Shown: positions 37,806 through 48,136, counted from the stretch's first letter. The stretch: 64,000 bases of DNA from Gordonia liuliyuniae (GCF_021739025.1 NZ_JAKKOT010000003.1:124001-188000), one strand, 5' to 3'. The notes: generated by a model from the letters alone, not told the origin. Program-made: numbers and translations.

Positions 37806-37888
37806 AAAATACACCCGGGCGTCGAGGATGGCCAGGGTCTGGCTCATCGAGGTGCGGCGGGAAGCCCGCGGCAGGCGGATCCGGATGT

Positions 37889-38782
37889 TCAGCGGTGGGA
37901 CGCGGACCGCGCGGCGTCCGCGACCAGTTCGCCCCATCGCTTCAGCTCGCGCCCGTCCATCGTCGTGTGCGGGCACGAGACGAGCGCACCGACCACGCGG
38001 CCCGTCCCGTCGGTGATGGGCGCTCCGATGGTGACCGCGCCGACCTCGGCGTCGTCGGTCAGTTCGCCTGCGAGGTAGTCGATCGTCGACAGTTCGCCGA
38101 GCAAGTCGCGGACGCGACCGCGAAGTTCCGCCGGCACGGTGTCGAGGCCGGCGAGAGTGTCGATCACGGTGCGGTGTCCGTCGGTGATCCGTTCGATCGA
38201 GTAACCGCGATCGGCGATCTCGGCGAGCACATCGCGCAGCCGGGCGCGGTCGCCTTCCGGTGCGCGGGCGAGCCATTCGTCTCGTACTGTGCCGTCCGCC
38301 CACGCGACGAACTCGCGACAGATCGGCGGGTGCAGTCGAATGGGACGCCCGGGCTGGGCCCAACTGTCGGTGGCCGGCGCCGCAGTGCCCTCCGGCGTGG
38401 CGTACTCGACGACGGTGATCGTGCGATCGTCCACGGGGCGGGCGAGAAACGCGATCACGCCGGTGTCGGCCACGAGTCGGGTCAGCGCGGGGCGTGCGGC
38501 GACGGCGAGGGAGTCGTCGCCGATCGCCGTGCGCGCCGTCGACAGGAACGCCGGGCCGACGGTGATCGTCAGGTCGTCGTGGCGGGTGAGCCATCCGAGA
38601 TCGGCGAGTTCGGCCACTATTGCGTGCACCGTTGCGCGCGGCAACGCCGTCTCGCGGACGATGTCGGCCAGAGTGGGAGGATGACCGGCGAACGAGATGA
38701 CGCAGTCGAGAACGACGGCGACTCGTCGCGTCGGCGGCGACGGTTGACGACGCGGTGATCTTGCCCCTAATGTCTGTGACAC
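37889..38782 (-). CDS. IclR-family transcription regulator
   Basis: A 297-residue regulator with an N-terminal helix-turn-helix (PPTLADIVRETALPRATVHAIVAELADLGWL) and a C-terminal IclR effector domain (about 90-290, with ERITDGHRTVIDTLA and GAPITDGTGRVVGALVSC). It starts at GTG 38782, divergent from cysD, with a perfect palindrome between them. It may regulate the cys genes or only itself. IclR control of sulfate activation would be unusual. Confidence 0.85.
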   Translation of the reverse strand: MSQTLGARSPRRQPSPPTRRVAVVLDCVISFAGHPPTLADIVRETALPRATVHAIVAELADLGWLTRHDDLTITVGPAFLSTARTAIGDDSLAVAARPALTRLVADTGVIAFLARPVDDRTITVVEYATPEGTAAPATDSWAQPGRPIRLHPPICREFVAWADGTVRDEWLARAPEGDRARLRDVLAEIADRGYSIERITDGHRTVIDTLAGLDTVPAELRGRVRDLLGELSTIDYLAGELTDDAEVGAVTIGAPITDGTGRVVGALVSCPHTTMDGRELKRWGELVADAARSASHR

Positions 38783-38796
38783 ATTTGCAACACTAA

Positions 38797-38814
38797 GTGT
38801 CGAATATTCGACAC
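38797..38814. promoter_or_regulatory. Perfect 18-bp palindrome between the IclR gene and cysD
   Basis: GTGTCGAATATTCGACAC is fully self-complementary. It lies 14 bp from the IclR start and 19 bp from the cysD start, so one bound dimer could cover both promoters. Confidence 0.75.
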
Positions 38815-38833
38815 GTCAAGGAGGCCTCTGGTC

Positions 38834-39721
38834 GTGATCGAGGAACTCGAAGCCGAATCGGTGCACATCTTCCGAGAAGTCGCGGCCACCTTCGAACGCC
38901 CCGTGATGCTGTTCTCCGGCGGCAAGGACTCCGTCGTGATGTTTCATCTCGCGCGCAAAGCGTTCTGGCCTGCGCCTGCCCCGTTCCCGCTCATGCACGT
39001 CGACACCGGACACAACTTCGACGAGGTGATCGAGTTCCGGGACCGCATCGTCGAACAGACCGGTGCTCGCCTCGTCGTCAGCAGCGTGCAGGACGACATC
39101 GACGCGGGGCGTGTCGTCGAACAGACCGGCCCCGGCACTTCGCGGAATCGGTTGCAGACCGCGGCGCTGCTCCGCGGCATCCGCGACGGCAAGTACGACG
39201 CGGTGTTCGGCGGCGCGCGCCGCGACGAGGAGAAGGCCCGCGCCAAGGAGCGCGTCTTCAGCTTTCGCGACTCGTTCGGCGCCTGGGATCCTCGCAACCA
39301 GCGGCCCGAACTGTGGAACCTCTACAACGGGCGGCACGCGCGCGGCGAACACATCCGCGTGTTCCCGCTGAGCAACTGGACCGAACACGACATCTGGGAG
39401 TACATCGCCGCCGAACAGATCGACCTGCCGTCGATCTACTACGCGCACGAGCGCCCGGTGGTCCCGCGCGACGGGATGCTTCTCGCCGACACCCGGTTCC
39501 TCGAGAAGTATCCCGGCGAGACCGCGCACCTCGAGCGGGTCCGCTTCCGCACCGTCGGCGACGCGACCTGCACCGGATGTGTCGAGAGTGATGCCGACAC
39601 CCCGGCGAAGGTGATCGCCGAAGTCGCCGCCACCCGAGTCACCGAACGCGGTGCGACGCGCGCCGACGACCGGATATCCGAAGCCGGGATGGAAGACCGC
39701 AAGAAGGAAGGCTACTTCTGA
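38834..39721 (+). CDS. cysD: Sulfate adenylyltransferase subunit 2
   Basis: A 295-residue ATP pyrophosphatase-fold enzyme. With the CysN GTPase it makes APS from sulfate and ATP. The PP-loop is [20 protein letters not shown], followed by HVDTGHNF and [22 protein letters not shown]; it ends RKKEGYF as usual. It starts at GTG with AGGAGG upstream. Its stop overlaps the cysNC start (TGATG). Confidence 0.96.
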   Translation: MIEELEAESVHIFREVAATFERPVMLFSGGKDSVVMFHLARKAFWPAPAPFPLMHVDTGHNFDEVIEFRDRIVEQTGARLVVSSVQDDIDAGRVVEQTGPGTSRNRLQTAALLRGIRDGKYDAVFGGARRDEEKARAKERVFSFRDSFGAWDPRNQRPELWNLYNGRHARGEHIRVFPLSNWTEHDIWEYIAAEQIDLPSIYYAHERPVVPRDGMLLADTRFLEKYPGETAHLERVRFRTVGDATCTGCVESDADTPAKVIAEVAATRVTERGATRADDRISEAGMEDRKKEGYF

Positions 39722-41559
39722 TGACCGGCGACATGCTCCGCATCGCGACCGCAGGCAGCGTCGACGACGGGAAGTCGACGCTCATCGGTCGGCTGCTCTA
39801 CGACTCGAAGTCGATCTTCACCGACCAACTCGAAGCGATCGAACGCACCAGTTCACAGCGCGGCGACGAGAGTGCGGACCTCGCGCTCCTCACCGACGGG
39901 TTGCGCGCCGAACGTGAACAGGGCATCACGATCGACGTCGCCTACCGGTACTTCTCCACGCCGGAACGCAAGTTCATCGTCGCCGACTCGCCCGGGCACG
40001 TGCAGTACACGCGGAACATGGTGACCGGTGCGTCGACGGCGGACCTCGCGATCATTCTCGTCGACGCGCGCAAAGGTGTGCTGGAGCAGACGCGGCGGCA
40101 CGCGTTCCTGTCCTCGCTGCTGGGCATCCCGCACCTGACGGTGTGTGTCAACAAGATGGACCTGGTCGACTACTCGGAGGAACGCTACGACGAGATCGTC
40201 GCCGAGTTCACGGCGTTCGCGGCCAAACTGAACGTGACCGACGTGATGTTCATTCCGATCTCGGCGCTGCGCGGCGACAACGTCGTCGACCGGTCCGAGA
40301 CGATGGACTGGTACACGGGCCGCTCGCTGCTCGGACATCTGGAGACCGTGCACATCGCGTCCGACAAGAACCTCATCGACGCGCGCTTCCCCGTCCAATA
40401 CGTGATCCGGCCGCAACGCGCCGACGGTCTCGACCATCGGGCGTTCGCTGGCACGGTCGCGGGCGGTGGGCTCTCGGTGGGCGACAAGGTCGTCGCGCTG
40501 CCCGGCGGCTTCGGCACCGAGGTCGTCAAGATCTGGGGGCCGGGCGGCGCGGAGCGGTCGGAGGCGTCGGCAGGCGACGCCGTGTCGGTCGAGTTGGCCG
40601 ATGAGATCGACATCGTCCGCGGCGACATGATCGTGCGGCCCGGCAACCGTCCGCACGTCGGCCGCGACCTCGACGCGATGGTCTGCTGGTTCTCCGAGAC
40701 GCGCTCGCTGTCGGAGGGTGACACGTTCTCGATGCTGTGCGGCACCCGTGAGACGCGGGTGTCGGTGACCGGCATGAACTATCGGCTCGACGTCAACACA
40801 CTGCACCGTGACGGCGCCGCAGACGAGTTGGAGCTCAACGAGATCGGCCGGATGACGCTGCACTGTCAGCAGCCGATGATGTTCGACGAGTATCGCCGCA
40901 ACCGGCAGACCGGCAGTTTCATCCTGATCGACGAGGCGACCAACGCGACCGTCGCGGCGGGCATGATCGGTGCACCCGTCGCCCACGATTCGAACGTCGT
41001 CTGGGAGGCCGGGAAGGTCACGCGCGAACACCGCGCGTACCGCGGTGCGACCATCTGGCTCACCGGGCTGTCCGGGTCGGGGAAGTCGACGATCGCCACC
41101 GAACTCGAACGACGACTCGTCGCCGAAGGCAGACCCGCATACCTGCTCGACGGCGACAATCTGCGACATGGGCTGAACGCCGACCTCGGGTTCAGCGACG
41201 ACGACCGTCGCGAGAACATCCGGCGCACCGCCGAGGTCGCGTCGTTGTTCACCGACTCGGGAGCCTTCGCCCTCGTGTCGTTGATCAGCCCGTTCGCCGC
41301 CGAACGCCAGCGTGCGCGAGAGATCCATGCGGCTCGCGACCTCCCGTTCTTCGAGGTCTTCGTCGACACACCCCTCGACGACTGCGAGGCCCGCGACCCG
41401 AAGGGGCTGTACGCGAAGGCTCGCGCGGGCGAGATCGCACAGTTCACCGGTATCGACTCGCCGTACGAGCGCCCCGTGACCCCCGAGTTCGTGATCCGCC
41501 CGTCCGACGGCGCCCCCGCGGATATCGCCGAGATGATCCTGCAGCGTCTGGGGATGTGA
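39721..41559 (+). CDS. cysNC: Bifunctional sulfate adenylyltransferase GTPase / APS kinase
   Basis: A 612-residue fusion. Residues 1-430 form the CysN GTPase (G1 [11 protein letters not shown]3 DSPGHVQY, G4 NKMDL) with its beta-barrel domains. Residues about 440-610 form APS kinase (P-loop GLSGSGKST, then [26 protein letters not shown] and the [18 protein letters not shown] segment). It yields PAPS for reduction or for sulfotransferases such as the one at 29482. Length fits mycobacterial CysN/C (614). Confidence 0.96.
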   Translation: MTGDMLRIATAGSVDDGKSTLIGRLLYDSKSIFTDQLEAIERTSSQRGDESADLALLTDGLRAEREQGITIDVAYRYFSTPERKFIVADSPGHVQYTRNMVTGASTADLAIILVDARKGVLEQTRRHAFLSSLLGIPHLTVCVNKMDLVDYSEERYDEIVAEFTAFAAKLNVTDVMFIPISALRGDNVVDRSETMDWYTGRSLLGHLETVHIASDKNLIDARFPVQYVIRPQRADGLDHRAFAGTVAGGGLSVGDKVVALPGGFGTEVVKIWGPGGAERSEASAGDAVSVELADEIDIVRGDMIVRPGNRPHVGRDLDAMVCWFSETRSLSEGDTFSMLCGTRETRVSVTGMNYRLDVNTLHRDGAADELELNEIGRMTLHCQQPMMFDEYRRNRQTGSFILIDEATNATVAAGMIGAPVAHDSNVVWEAGKVTREHRAYRGATIWLTGLSGSGKSTIATELERRLVAEGRPAYLLDGDNLRHGLNADLGFSDDDRRENIRRTAEVASLFTDSGAFALVSLISPFAAERQRAREIHAARDLPFFEVFVDTPLDDCEARDPKGLYAKARAGEIAQFTGIDSPYERPVTPEFVIRPSDGAPADIAEMILQRLGM

Positions 41560-41573
41560 GCCGCCGTGAATCC

Positions 41574-41610
41574 TGTTGCACAACGGTCGCTCAGCGACCG
41601 TTGTGCAACA
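41574..41610. terminator. Bidirectional hairpin terminator between convergent genes
   Basis: A perfect 18-base inverted repeat (41574-41591 with 41593-41610) around one central base, directly between the cysNC stop and the stop of the convergent AAA+ ATPase gene at 41611. It is very stable and symmetric, so it can serve both directions; no long T-run is present, as usual in actinobacteria. Confidence 0.85.
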
Positions 41611-43308
41611 CTAGTCGGCTCGCCGAGAGAGCGCGGCGCGCACATCGGCCGCGGTGAGCGTCATCAGGTCGGCCTCCGACAGTGCGTCGATGTCGTCCGA
41701 CGTGGCGAGACGGTGTTCGCGCTCCTCCTCGGCGGCCTCGATCAGGTTCCGTACGTGGCGGCCGTTGCCTGCGACGTCGATGGCGCGGCGGGTGCCGATC
41801 GACGTGGTGCACAGCCTCTCGAACGATGCTTCCAACACCTGGCAGGCATCGGCGGCCAGCCGGGAGTCGCGGCCGCCCGCCATCGATTCGGCGATCCGCA
41901 CCAGTTCGCTCGGCGAGTACGAGTCGAACCGGATCCGGCGCGCGAACCGGGACGCCAGACCCTCATTGGCGGCCAGCAGTCGATCGATCTCGTCGTCGTA
42001 GCCGGCGATCACCACGACGAGCCGATCCCGGTCGTTCTCCATTCGGGCGAGCAGGGTGTCGAGGGCTTCGCGGCCGAACGCGTCGCCGCCGGAGAGCCCC
42101 TCCTGGATCAGGGTGTACGCCTCGTCGATGAACAAGACACCGTCCAATGCCGAGTCGATCACTGCCGACGTCTTCGGCGCCGTCGACCCGAGATGCTCGC
42201 CGACGAGATCGCCTCGGCTGACTTCGACGACGGTGTCGGTGGCGAGGATCCCGAGGCCGCGATACATGCGCGCGACGATGCGTGCGACTGTCGTCTTCCC
42301 CGTTCCCGGCGGGCCGGTGAAGGTGAGATGCAGGCTGCGCGGTGCGGTCCGCAGCCCTTTCGAAGCACGCAGATCGGCGAGCAGCACAGACGAGCGCAGG
42401 CGTTCCACCTGTTCTTTGACTGCAGCCAAACCCACCTGGGATGCGAGCTCGGTGTCGGCGGCCGCAAGGTCTGCGTGCCGATCGACGGCCGCAGGTGCGG
42501 ACTCCTCGTCTGGAACGTCGATCACCAAACGGTACGACGGGTCGTCCAGTGCGCGCCGTGCATCGGATAGACGAGGATCGAGCGCGTACGCCTCCTGAAA
42601 GCACGCCCTCGCCGCAGCTTCGTCGCCCCGCGTTCGCTGGGCCATCCCGATCGCGAACGTGGCCGCCGCGCGCGCGTTGTCGAGACCACTGTCCCGGGTC
42701 GCCGACAGGAGGCGGACGCCCTCGTCGAACATGCCGAGCTGGATGCACGCCGTCCCCGCCACATACTCGGCCGCGGCCGTCAGCACCGGGTCGGCCCACG
42801 CGTCTCGGGCGGCCAGCGCGCCGAGCGCGGCCCGCCACTCTCCGGCCCTGAGATGCAGCACACCGCGGCAGTAGCCGACCACCGGTTCGTCGGCGGTCGA
42901 GTCCAGGATCCGTCGCGCGCCGTCGAGGTCGCCGCCGTCGATCAGCGACGAGGCGTATGCGGCGGCGGCACGGTCGGCCGTCGTGATCGGGTAGTCGACG
43001 AACAGGCCGACAGGCGCCAGCCCGGCGAGTGCTCCGCGCGGCAGGCCGACCCGCCGCTGCTGCACCCCGATGCTGTCGTGGGCGCGATGCAGGCCGAAGA
43101 GGGTGGAGCCGGAGCGGTCGCCCGCGGCGAGCCGCCCCAACCAGGCGTCGCCCATCGTCGGATCGATCTCGCTGGCGCGCGTGAACGCGGCGAGCGCACG
43201 GTCCTGGTCGGGTGGATCGTCGCAGACCAGGTGGCCGAGCGCCGCCATGCCTGCGTCGAAGAGTCGTCGGGCGTCACCGACTGCGATGCGCTGCCTCGTG
43301 CTTGTCAT
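41611..43308 (-). CDS. EccA-like AAA+ ATPase (CbxX/CfqX type), no ESX neighbours
   Basis: A 565-residue protein. The N-terminal half (about 1-280) is a helical TPR-like domain. The C-terminal half is an AAA+ domain with Walker [21 protein letters not shown], Walker [12 protein letters not shown] and [18 protein letters not shown]. This is the architecture and length of EccA (573-631 in ESX-1/3/5), the cytosolic chaperone ATPase of type VII secretion. No EccB-E, EsxAB, PE/PPE or mycosin gene is in the window, so it is either an orphan or serves a distant locus. The start is the ATG at 43308 after GGGGGG. Confidence 0.87.
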   Translation of the reverse strand: MTSTRQRIAVGDARRLFDAGMAALGHLVCDDPPDQDRALAAFTRASEIDPTMGDAWLGRLAAGDRSGSTLFGLHRAHDSIGVQQRRVGLPRGALAGLAPVGLFVDYPITTADRAAAAYASSLIDGGDLDGARRILDSTADEPVVGYCRGVLHLRAGEWRAALGALAARDAWADPVLTAAAEYVAGTACIQLGMFDEGVRLLSATRDSGLDNARAAATFAIGMAQRTRGDEAAARACFQEAYALDPRLSDARRALDDPSYRLVIDVPDEESAPAAVDRHADLAAADTELASQVGLAAVKEQVERLRSSVLLADLRASKGLRTAPRSLHLTFTGPPGTGKTTVARIVARMYRGLGILATDTVVEVSRGDLVGEHLGSTAPKTSAVIDSALDGVLFIDEAYTLIQEGLSGGDAFGREALDTLLARMENDRDRLVVVIAGYDDEIDRLLAANEGLASRFARRIRFDSYSPSELVRIAESMAGGRDSRLAADACQVLEASFERLCTTSIGTRRAIDVAGNGRHVRNLIEAAEEEREHRLATSDDIDALSEADLMTLTAADVRAALSRRAD

Positions 43309-43432
43309 CTGGTCCCCCCGAACCTCGACACGGTGCAGCGACTCTAACCCTCCGGAGCACGCCGATATCAGATTTTCACGAGTATTGCCGGACTCGACCC
43401 GGGGGACGGGCCGAGCACTCCGCGCCCTCGCA

Positions 43433-43438
43433 TAGACT
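43433..43438 (+). promoter_or_regulatory. -10 hexamer of purL, probable leaderless start
   Basis: TAGACT ends seven bases before the GTG at 43446 and no ribosome site fits between them. Transcription would begin at or next to the start codon. Confidence 0.5.
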
Positions 43439-43445
43439 GTCCGGT

Positions 43446-45731
43446 GTGAGCGCCCAGGTAGATACCGTTTCCCACGCCGCCGAATCCCCCGACACCGCGC
43501 AGCCGTACGCCGAGCTGGGTCTGAAGGACGACGAGTACGCACGTATTCGCGAGATCCTGGGCCGCCGCCCGACCGACGCCGAGCTGGCGATGTACTCGGT
43601 GATGTGGTCCGAGCACTGCAGCTACAAGTCGTCGAAGAAGCATCTGCGGTACTTCGGCGAGACCACCACCGACGAGATGCGGGCCGGGATGCTCGCGGGC
43701 ATCGGCGAGAACGCAGGCGTCGTCGACGTGGGCGACGGCTGGGCCGTCACGTTCAAGGTCGAGTCGCACAACCACCCGAGTTACGTGGAGCCCTACCAGG
43801 GCGCGGCGACCGGCGTCGGCGGCATCGTGCGCGACATCATGGCGATGGGCGCACGGCCGATCGCGGTGATGGACCAGCTGCGCTTCGGCGCTGCCGACGC
43901 GCCGGACACGCGGCGCGTCGTGGATGGCGTGGTGCGCGGCGTCGGCGGCTACGGCAACTCGCTCGGCCTGCCGAACATCGGCGGCGAGACCGTCTTCGAC
44001 GCCAGCTACCAGGGCAACCCTCTCGTCAACGCGCTGTGCGCGGGCGTCCTCCGCACCGAAGACCTGCACCTGGCGTTCGCGTCGGGCACGGGCAACAAGA
44101 TCATCCTGTTCGGCGCTCGCACCGGTCTCGACGGCATCGGCGGAGTATCGGTGCTCGCATCCGAGACGTTCGACGACTCCGATGACGCGGGGCCGTCGCG
44201 TAAGAAGCTGCCGAGCGTCCAGGTCGGCGACCCGTTCACCGAGAAGGTCCTCATCGAGTGCTGTCTGGATCTGTACCGCGAAGGCCTCGTCGTCGGCATC
44301 CAGGATCTCGGCGGCGCCGGTCTGTCGTGTGCCACGAGCGAGCTCGCGGCTGCGGGCGACGGCGGCATGCGCATCGACCTCGAGCAGGTGCCGATGCGCG
44401 CCGAGGGCATGACGCCCGCCGAGGTCCTCTCCAGCGAGTCGCAGGAGCGCATGTGTGCGGTCGTGACTCCGGAGAACGTCGACAAGTTCATGGACGTGTG
44501 CCGCAAGTGGGACGCGCTGGCCACGGTGATCGGTGAGGTCACCGACGGTGACAACCTTGAGATCAGGTGGCACGGCGAGACCGTCGTCGATGTGCCGCCG
44601 CGCACCGTCGCCCACGACGGACCGGTGTACGACCGTCCGCTGGCCCGCCCGGACTGGCAGGACGAGGTCGTCGCGTCGACCACGGTCGGACTCACTCGTC
44701 CCGAGTCCGGCGATGAACTGGGCGCGACGTTCCTGAAGATGCTGGCCAGCCCGGCGCTGTGCAGCCGCAAGTTCATCACCGAGCAGTACGACCGCTATGT
44801 CCGCGGCAACACGGTTCTCGCCGAACATGCCGACTCGGGCATGATCCGCATCGACGAACAGACCGGCCGAGGCGTCGCGATCTCGACCGACGCGTCGGGC
44901 CGCTACACCTACCTCGATCCGTACACGGGCGCGCAGCTCGCGCTCGCCGAGGCTTTCCGCAACGTCGCGGTGTCCGGCGCGGCGCCCGCGGCGGTCACCA
45001 ACTGCCTCAACTTCGGCTCGCCGGAGGATCCCGCCGTCATGTGGCAGTTCAGCCAGGCCGTGCGTGGCCTCGCCGACGGATGCGCCGAACTCGGCATCCC
45101 GGTGACCGGTGGCAACGTCAGCTTCTACAACCAGACCGGCAGCACCGCGATCCTGCCGACGCCGGTGGTCGGTGTGCTCGGCGTCATCGATGACGTGCGA
45201 CGTCGCATCCCGACCGGCATCGGCACCGAACCGGGGGAGACGCTCATTCTGATGGGCGACACGCTCGACGAGTTCGACGGCTCGATCTGGGCGCAGGTGG
45301 AGCACGATCATCTCGGCGGCGTCCCGCCGAAGGTCGACCTCAAGCGTGAGCGGCTGCTCAGCGACATCTTGATCGCCGCGTCGCGCGACGGTCTGGTCTC
45401 CGCGGCGCACGATCTCTCCGAGGGTGGTCTGATCCAGGCCGTCGCCGAAGCGGCGCTCGCGGGCGAGACCGGCTGCCGGATCCTGTTGCCCGAGGGGGTC
45501 GACCCGTTCGTGTGGCTGTTCTCCGAGTCGACGGGACGCGTCCTCGTCGCGGTGCCGCGGACCGAGGAGTCGCGGTTCACCGGCATGCTGACCGCGCGTT
45601 CGATGCCGTGGACCCGTATCGGCGTCGTCGACCAGGGCAGCGACGAGCTCGAGGTCCAGGACCAGTTCGCGGTGAAGCTCGACGAGATCCGCGACGTCCA
45701 CGAGGGGACGCTGCCGAGACTATTCGGCTGA
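43446..45731 (+). CDS. purL: Phosphoribosylformylglycinamidine synthase subunit PurL (small type)
   Basis: A 761-residue ATP-grasp-like PurM-fold enzyme converting FGAR to FGAM in purine synthesis, with ammonia from PurQ. It has [49 protein letters not shown] and [11 protein letters not shown]. Length fits the small PurL that needs PurS and PurQ (Rv0803, 754); those two are not in the window. The GTG at 43446 is preferred because the N-terminus then matches the family, although the open frame extends further upstream. Confidence 0.95.
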   Translation: MSAQVDTVSHAAESPDTAQPYAELGLKDDEYARIREILGRRPTDAELAMYSVMWSEHCSYKSSKKHLRYFGETTTDEMRAGMLAGIGENAGVVDVGDGWAVTFKVESHNHPSYVEPYQGAATGVGGIVRDIMAMGARPIAVMDQLRFGAADAPDTRRVVDGVVRGVGGYGNSLGLPNIGGETVFDASYQGNPLVNALCAGVLRTEDLHLAFASGTGNKIILFGARTGLDGIGGVSVLASETFDDSDDAGPSRKKLPSVQVGDPFTEKVLIECCLDLYREGLVVGIQDLGGAGLSCATSELAAAGDGGMRIDLEQVPMRAEGMTPAEVLSSESQERMCAVVTPENVDKFMDVCRKWDALATVIGEVTDGDNLEIRWHGETVVDVPPRTVAHDGPVYDRPLARPDWQDEVVASTTVGLTRPESGDELGATFLKMLASPALCSRKFITEQYDRYVRGNTVLAEHADSGMIRIDEQTGRGVAISTDASGRYTYLDPYTGAQLALAEAFRNVAVSGAAPAAVTNCLNFGSPEDPAVMWQFSQAVRGLADGCAELGIPVTGGNVSFYNQTGSTAILPTPVVGVLGVIDDVRRRIPTGIGTEPGETLILMGDTLDEFDGSIWAQVEHDHLGGVPPKVDLKRERLLSDILIAASRDGLVSAAHDLSEGGLIQAVAEAALAGETGCRILLPEGVDPFVWLFSESTGRVLVAVPRTEESRFTGMLTARSMPWTRIGVVDQGSDELEVQDQFAVKLDEIRDVHEGTLPRLFG

Positions 45732-45738
45732 TCCGACG

Positions 45739-45796
45739 ACGATCGAGGGCCGGGCAGTCGACACGTCTGTCGTTCGAACGTACGGCTCTCGATCGT
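45739..45796. terminator. Hairpin after purL
   Basis: Arms ACGATCGAGGGCCG (45739-45752) and its near complement (45783-45796) pair at 13 of 14 positions around a 30-base loop, which itself holds the palindrome CGTTCGAACG. It starts eight bases after the purL stop. Probable terminator. Confidence 0.6.
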
Positions 45797-45864
45797 GGGT
45801 GGTGTCGGCGGTTACGATCAGTCGACGTTGACCGCACCCGGTGGTCAGACGACGAGGGGAAGAC

Positions 45865-46467
45865 ATGACGAACCCGCCCGGAGACCACGGCGACCCCACA
45901 TCGGGGGACGACCCGAACGCCGAGCCGGACCCGTTTGCCGAGACGCAGTTCGGGCAGACGCCCAACTTCAAGAAGGAGCCCCAGGAGCCGGAGACACAGC
46001 AGCCGGAGACACCGCAGCCGGAGACACCGCAGCCGGGCTTCGGACAGTCGGAGCCCGGGCAGCAGCATTTCGATGCAGCGTCTCAAACCCCGGGTAATCC
46101 CTATCCGACGAACCCGTATCCGACGAACCCGTATCCGGCCGGCCCGACGGGCAACGCGGGACCGGCGCCGGCGAACAGTCTCGTCTCGGCGATCCTCGTG
46201 ACCGTCATCGGTTTCGTCGGAACCTGTTTCACCTGCTTGAGTCTGGTGGCCGGCATCTTCGGCATCGTCGCAATCGTGAAGGCCAATGCGGTGGCCGGTC
46301 AATGGCAGCGGGGTGACACGCTCGGCGCTCAGCGGTCGGCCGACGAAGCGAAGAAGTACTCGACCTATGGGTGGATCGCGATCGGCGTGTCCATCGCGCT
46401 CTGGGTCATCATGATGATCGTGTTGATGGCCACCCACACTTCTGCCGGCTACTACGACTTCAGCTGA
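45865..46467 (+). CDS. CD225/dispanin-like membrane protein 1
   Basis: A 200-residue protein. The disordered, acidic and Pro-rich N-terminus (about 1-95) contains pentapeptide repeats (ETPQP, YPTNP). Two transmembrane helices follow, about 110-140 and 170-190. The segment between them, GIVAIVKANAVAGQWQRGDTLGAQRSADEAKKYSTYGW, fits the CD225/dispanin signature. GAGGGG precedes the ATG. It is first in a rightward group with two similar proteins and a DUF2752 protein. Bacterial members have no known function. Confidence 0.75.
   Translation: MTNPPGDHGDPTSGDDPNAEPDPFAETQFGQTPNFKKEPQEPETQQPETPQPETPQPGFGQSEPGQQHFDAASQTPGNPYPTNPYPTNPYPAGPTGNAGPAPANSLVSAILVTVIGFVGTCFTCLSLVAGIFGIVAIVKANAVAGQWQRGDTLGAQRSADEAKKYSTYGWIAIGVSIALWVIMMIVLMATHTSAGYYDFS
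45991..46138. repeat. 15-bp tandem repeats in CD225-like gene 1
   Basis: Two sets: three units of GAGACACCGCAGCCG type starting at 45991, 46006 and 46021, and two full units plus a part of CCGTATCCGACGAAC starting at 46099, 46114 and 46129. Both keep the reading frame and encode the Pro-rich tail. Confidence 0.85.
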
Positions 46468-46523
46468 TCGCGGACCGACCATCTAACGACCTCGCCGCAC
46501 TCGGCGCACGACGAAAGACTCCT

Positions 46524-46949
46524 ATGACCACCCCGCAGAACCCGGACGGTTTCGGGCAGGACCCGTTCAACAAGTCCGACTCGGGCCAGCCCCAATACGG
46601 CCAACCCCAATACGGTCAGCCCCAATACGGTCAGCCCCAATACGGCCAACCCCAGTACGGGCAGAACCCGTATCAGGGTGGAGCCCCCGGTATGGAGCCC
46701 GACAACAACCTGGTGTGGGCCATCCTGAGCACCGTGCTGTGCTGCTTGCCGTTGGGCATCGTCTCGATCGTCAAGTCGACGTCCGTCGGCAAATTGTGGG
46801 CGATGGGCGACTACGCCGGCGCCCAGCAGGCGGCCGACGACGCCAAGAAGTTCGCCATGTGGAGTGCGATCGCCGCCGTCGCGTGGTGGGTGATCTTCGT
46901 GATCTTCTACGCCGTGGTCATCGCAGCTGCTGTCTCGAACACTGCGTAG
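46524..46949 (+). CDS. CD225/dispanin-like membrane protein 2
   Basis: A 141-residue protein. The N-terminal tail contains five perfect GQPQY repeats. Then comes the clearest CD225/dispanin domain of the group (about 65-140): NNLVWAILSTVLCCLPLGIVSIVKS, the loop VGKLWAMGDYAGAQQAADDAKK, and a second helix WWVIFVIFYAVVIAAA. The double Cys in helix 1 is also a dispanin feature. The ribosome site is weak. It may be cotranscribed with the neighbours. Confidence 0.8.
   Translation: MTTPQNPDGFGQDPFNKSDSGQPQYGQPQYGQPQYGQPQYGQPQYGQNPYQGGAPGMEPDNNLVWAILSTVLCCLPLGIVSIVKSTSVGKLWAMGDYAGAQQAADDAKKFAMWSAIAAVAWWVIFVIFYAVVIAAAVSNTA
46584..46658. repeat. Five 15-bp tandem repeats in CD225-like gene 2
   Basis: Units start at 46584, 46599, 46614, 46629 and 46644 (GGCCAGCCCCAATAC with C/T and G/A wobble changes). 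All encode GQPQY; the changes are nearly all synonymous, so the peptide is conserved while the DNA drifts. Confidence 0.9.
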
Positions 46950-46953
46950 CGAC

Positions 46954-47412
46954 ATGAGCGTCGCCGTAGGGACCGCCGACCGTGTGCTGGGAACCGTGCA
47001 AACGGTCTCCCGGCACCGGGTCGCCGGTCCCGCGTCGGTTTTCGTCGGCGTGGCGGCGGCGGGGACCCTCGTCTGGTTCGCTGATCCGACCACGCCGGGC
47101 GGCATCATTCCGCCGTGTCCGACGAACGCACTGCTGCACATCAACTGTCCGGGGTGCGGGGCCTCGCGCGCGGTGTACTGCCTGCTGCACGGCGATCTCG
47201 GCGGCGCATTGCACTACAACGCGGTCGGCGTCGTCGCCCTCGCGTTCCTGGCCGTCGCTTTCGTCACGTACACCGTCGGGCTGTGGCGTGGACGCCGGGT
47301 CCGCGGCTGGCAGCAGTGGCGATACACGCCGGTGACAGTGCTCGTGGTGACGCTCGTCTGGTTCCTCATCCGAAATATTCCGATCTCACCGTTCGACAGT
47401 CTGAAAGTGTGA
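46954..47412 (+). CDS. DUF2752 membrane protein
   Basis: A 152-residue membrane protein with three or four helices. It carries the DUF2752 hallmark CPGCGASRA after a short loop with another Cys (IIPPCPTNALLHINCPGCG), then YCLLHGDLGGALHYN. It starts four bases after the stop of CD225-like gene 2. DUF2752 genes occur near CD225/TM2-type genes in other bacteria as I recall; function is unknown. The CxxC plus a further Cys could bind metal or form a disulfide. Confidence 0.82.
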   Translation: MSVAVGTADRVLGTVQTVSRHRVAGPASVFVGVAAAGTLVWFADPTTPGGIIPPCPTNALLHINCPGCGASRAVYCLLHGDLGGALHYNAVGVVALAFLAVAFVTYTVGLWRGRRVRGWQQWRYTPVTVLVVTLVWFLIRNIPISPFDSLKV

Positions 47413-47418
47413 CCCGTC

Positions 47419-48108
47419 TTGACTACCCCTGATGATCCGTCCGGCCAGCCGTCGAACGACGACGACTGGACCGCGTACGAGCCGACACAGGTCGGCACCC
47501 CGAAACCCGATCTGACCAAGCGCGACGTTCCGACGTCCACCGATCCGGCGACGAACGGACCGCCCGCGTACGAGCCGACGCAGACCACTCCGACGCCGCC
47601 GCCGCTGCCCGAGCCAGGGTATGCCCAGTCAGGGTATGCCCAGTCAGGATATGCCCAGCCGGGGTACTCGGAGCAGGCTTATGCTCAGCCGCCGTTGCCG
47701 CCGGTTGTCGCGCCGGGGCCGTACGGTGCGGCGTACCCGTATCCAGGACAGCAGTTCGGGGCTGGCCAGCCGGGGCCCGCGCCGCAGACCGGGCAGATCT
47801 CGTCGATCGTCGCGCTCGTGTTCGGCGGCCTTCTGACCGTCAGCTGTTACGGCACGCTGATCGGTATCGCACCTCTCGTGCTGGGCATCATCGGCCTGAC
47901 GAAAGCGAACTCCGTCGGTCGTCTCTGGTTCGCGGGGCAGACTGCCGAAGCGTCGCAGGCCGCGGAGTCGTCGAAGAAGGCCGCGATGTGGGCGTGGATC
48001 AGCCTGGGCATCGGCGTGGTCCTCGCGATCATCGTGGTCATCATTCTCGTCGTGTGGGCGGTCAACAGCGATCCCTCGCCGAATACGACGTACACGTACG
48101 ACACCTGA
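47419..48108 (+). CDS. CD225/dispanin-like membrane protein 3
   Basis: A 229-residue protein: a long Pro/Tyr/Gln-rich N-terminal tail (about 1-125) with GYAQS repeats, then two helices with CD225-like loop GIIGLTKANSVGRLWFAGQTAEASQAAESSKKAAMW. The TTG at 47419 is the best start, six bases after the DUF2752 stop; it gives the same MTTP beginning as protein 2. Its signature is more diverged than those of proteins 1 and 2. Confidence 0.72.
   Translation: MTTPDDPSGQPSNDDDWTAYEPTQVGTPKPDLTKRDVPTSTDPATNGPPAYEPTQTTPTPPPLPEPGYAQSGYAQSGYAQPGYSEQAYAQPPLPPVVAPGPYGAAYPYPGQQFGAGQPGPAPQTGQISSIVALVFGGLLTVSCYGTLIGIAPLVLGIIGLTKANSVGRLWFAGQTAEASQAAESSKKAAMWAWISLGIGVVLAIIVVIILVVWAVNSDPSPNTTYTYDT
47617..47676. 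repeat. Four 15-bp tandem repeats in CD225-like gene 3
   Basis: Units start at 47617, 47632, 47647 and 47662 (GGGTATGCCCAGTCA type). The first two are identical. They encode GYAQ(S/P) repeats. Confidence 0.88.
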
Positions 48109-48136
48109 TCGGTGTCCCGCCGCGTCGTGCGGTAGG

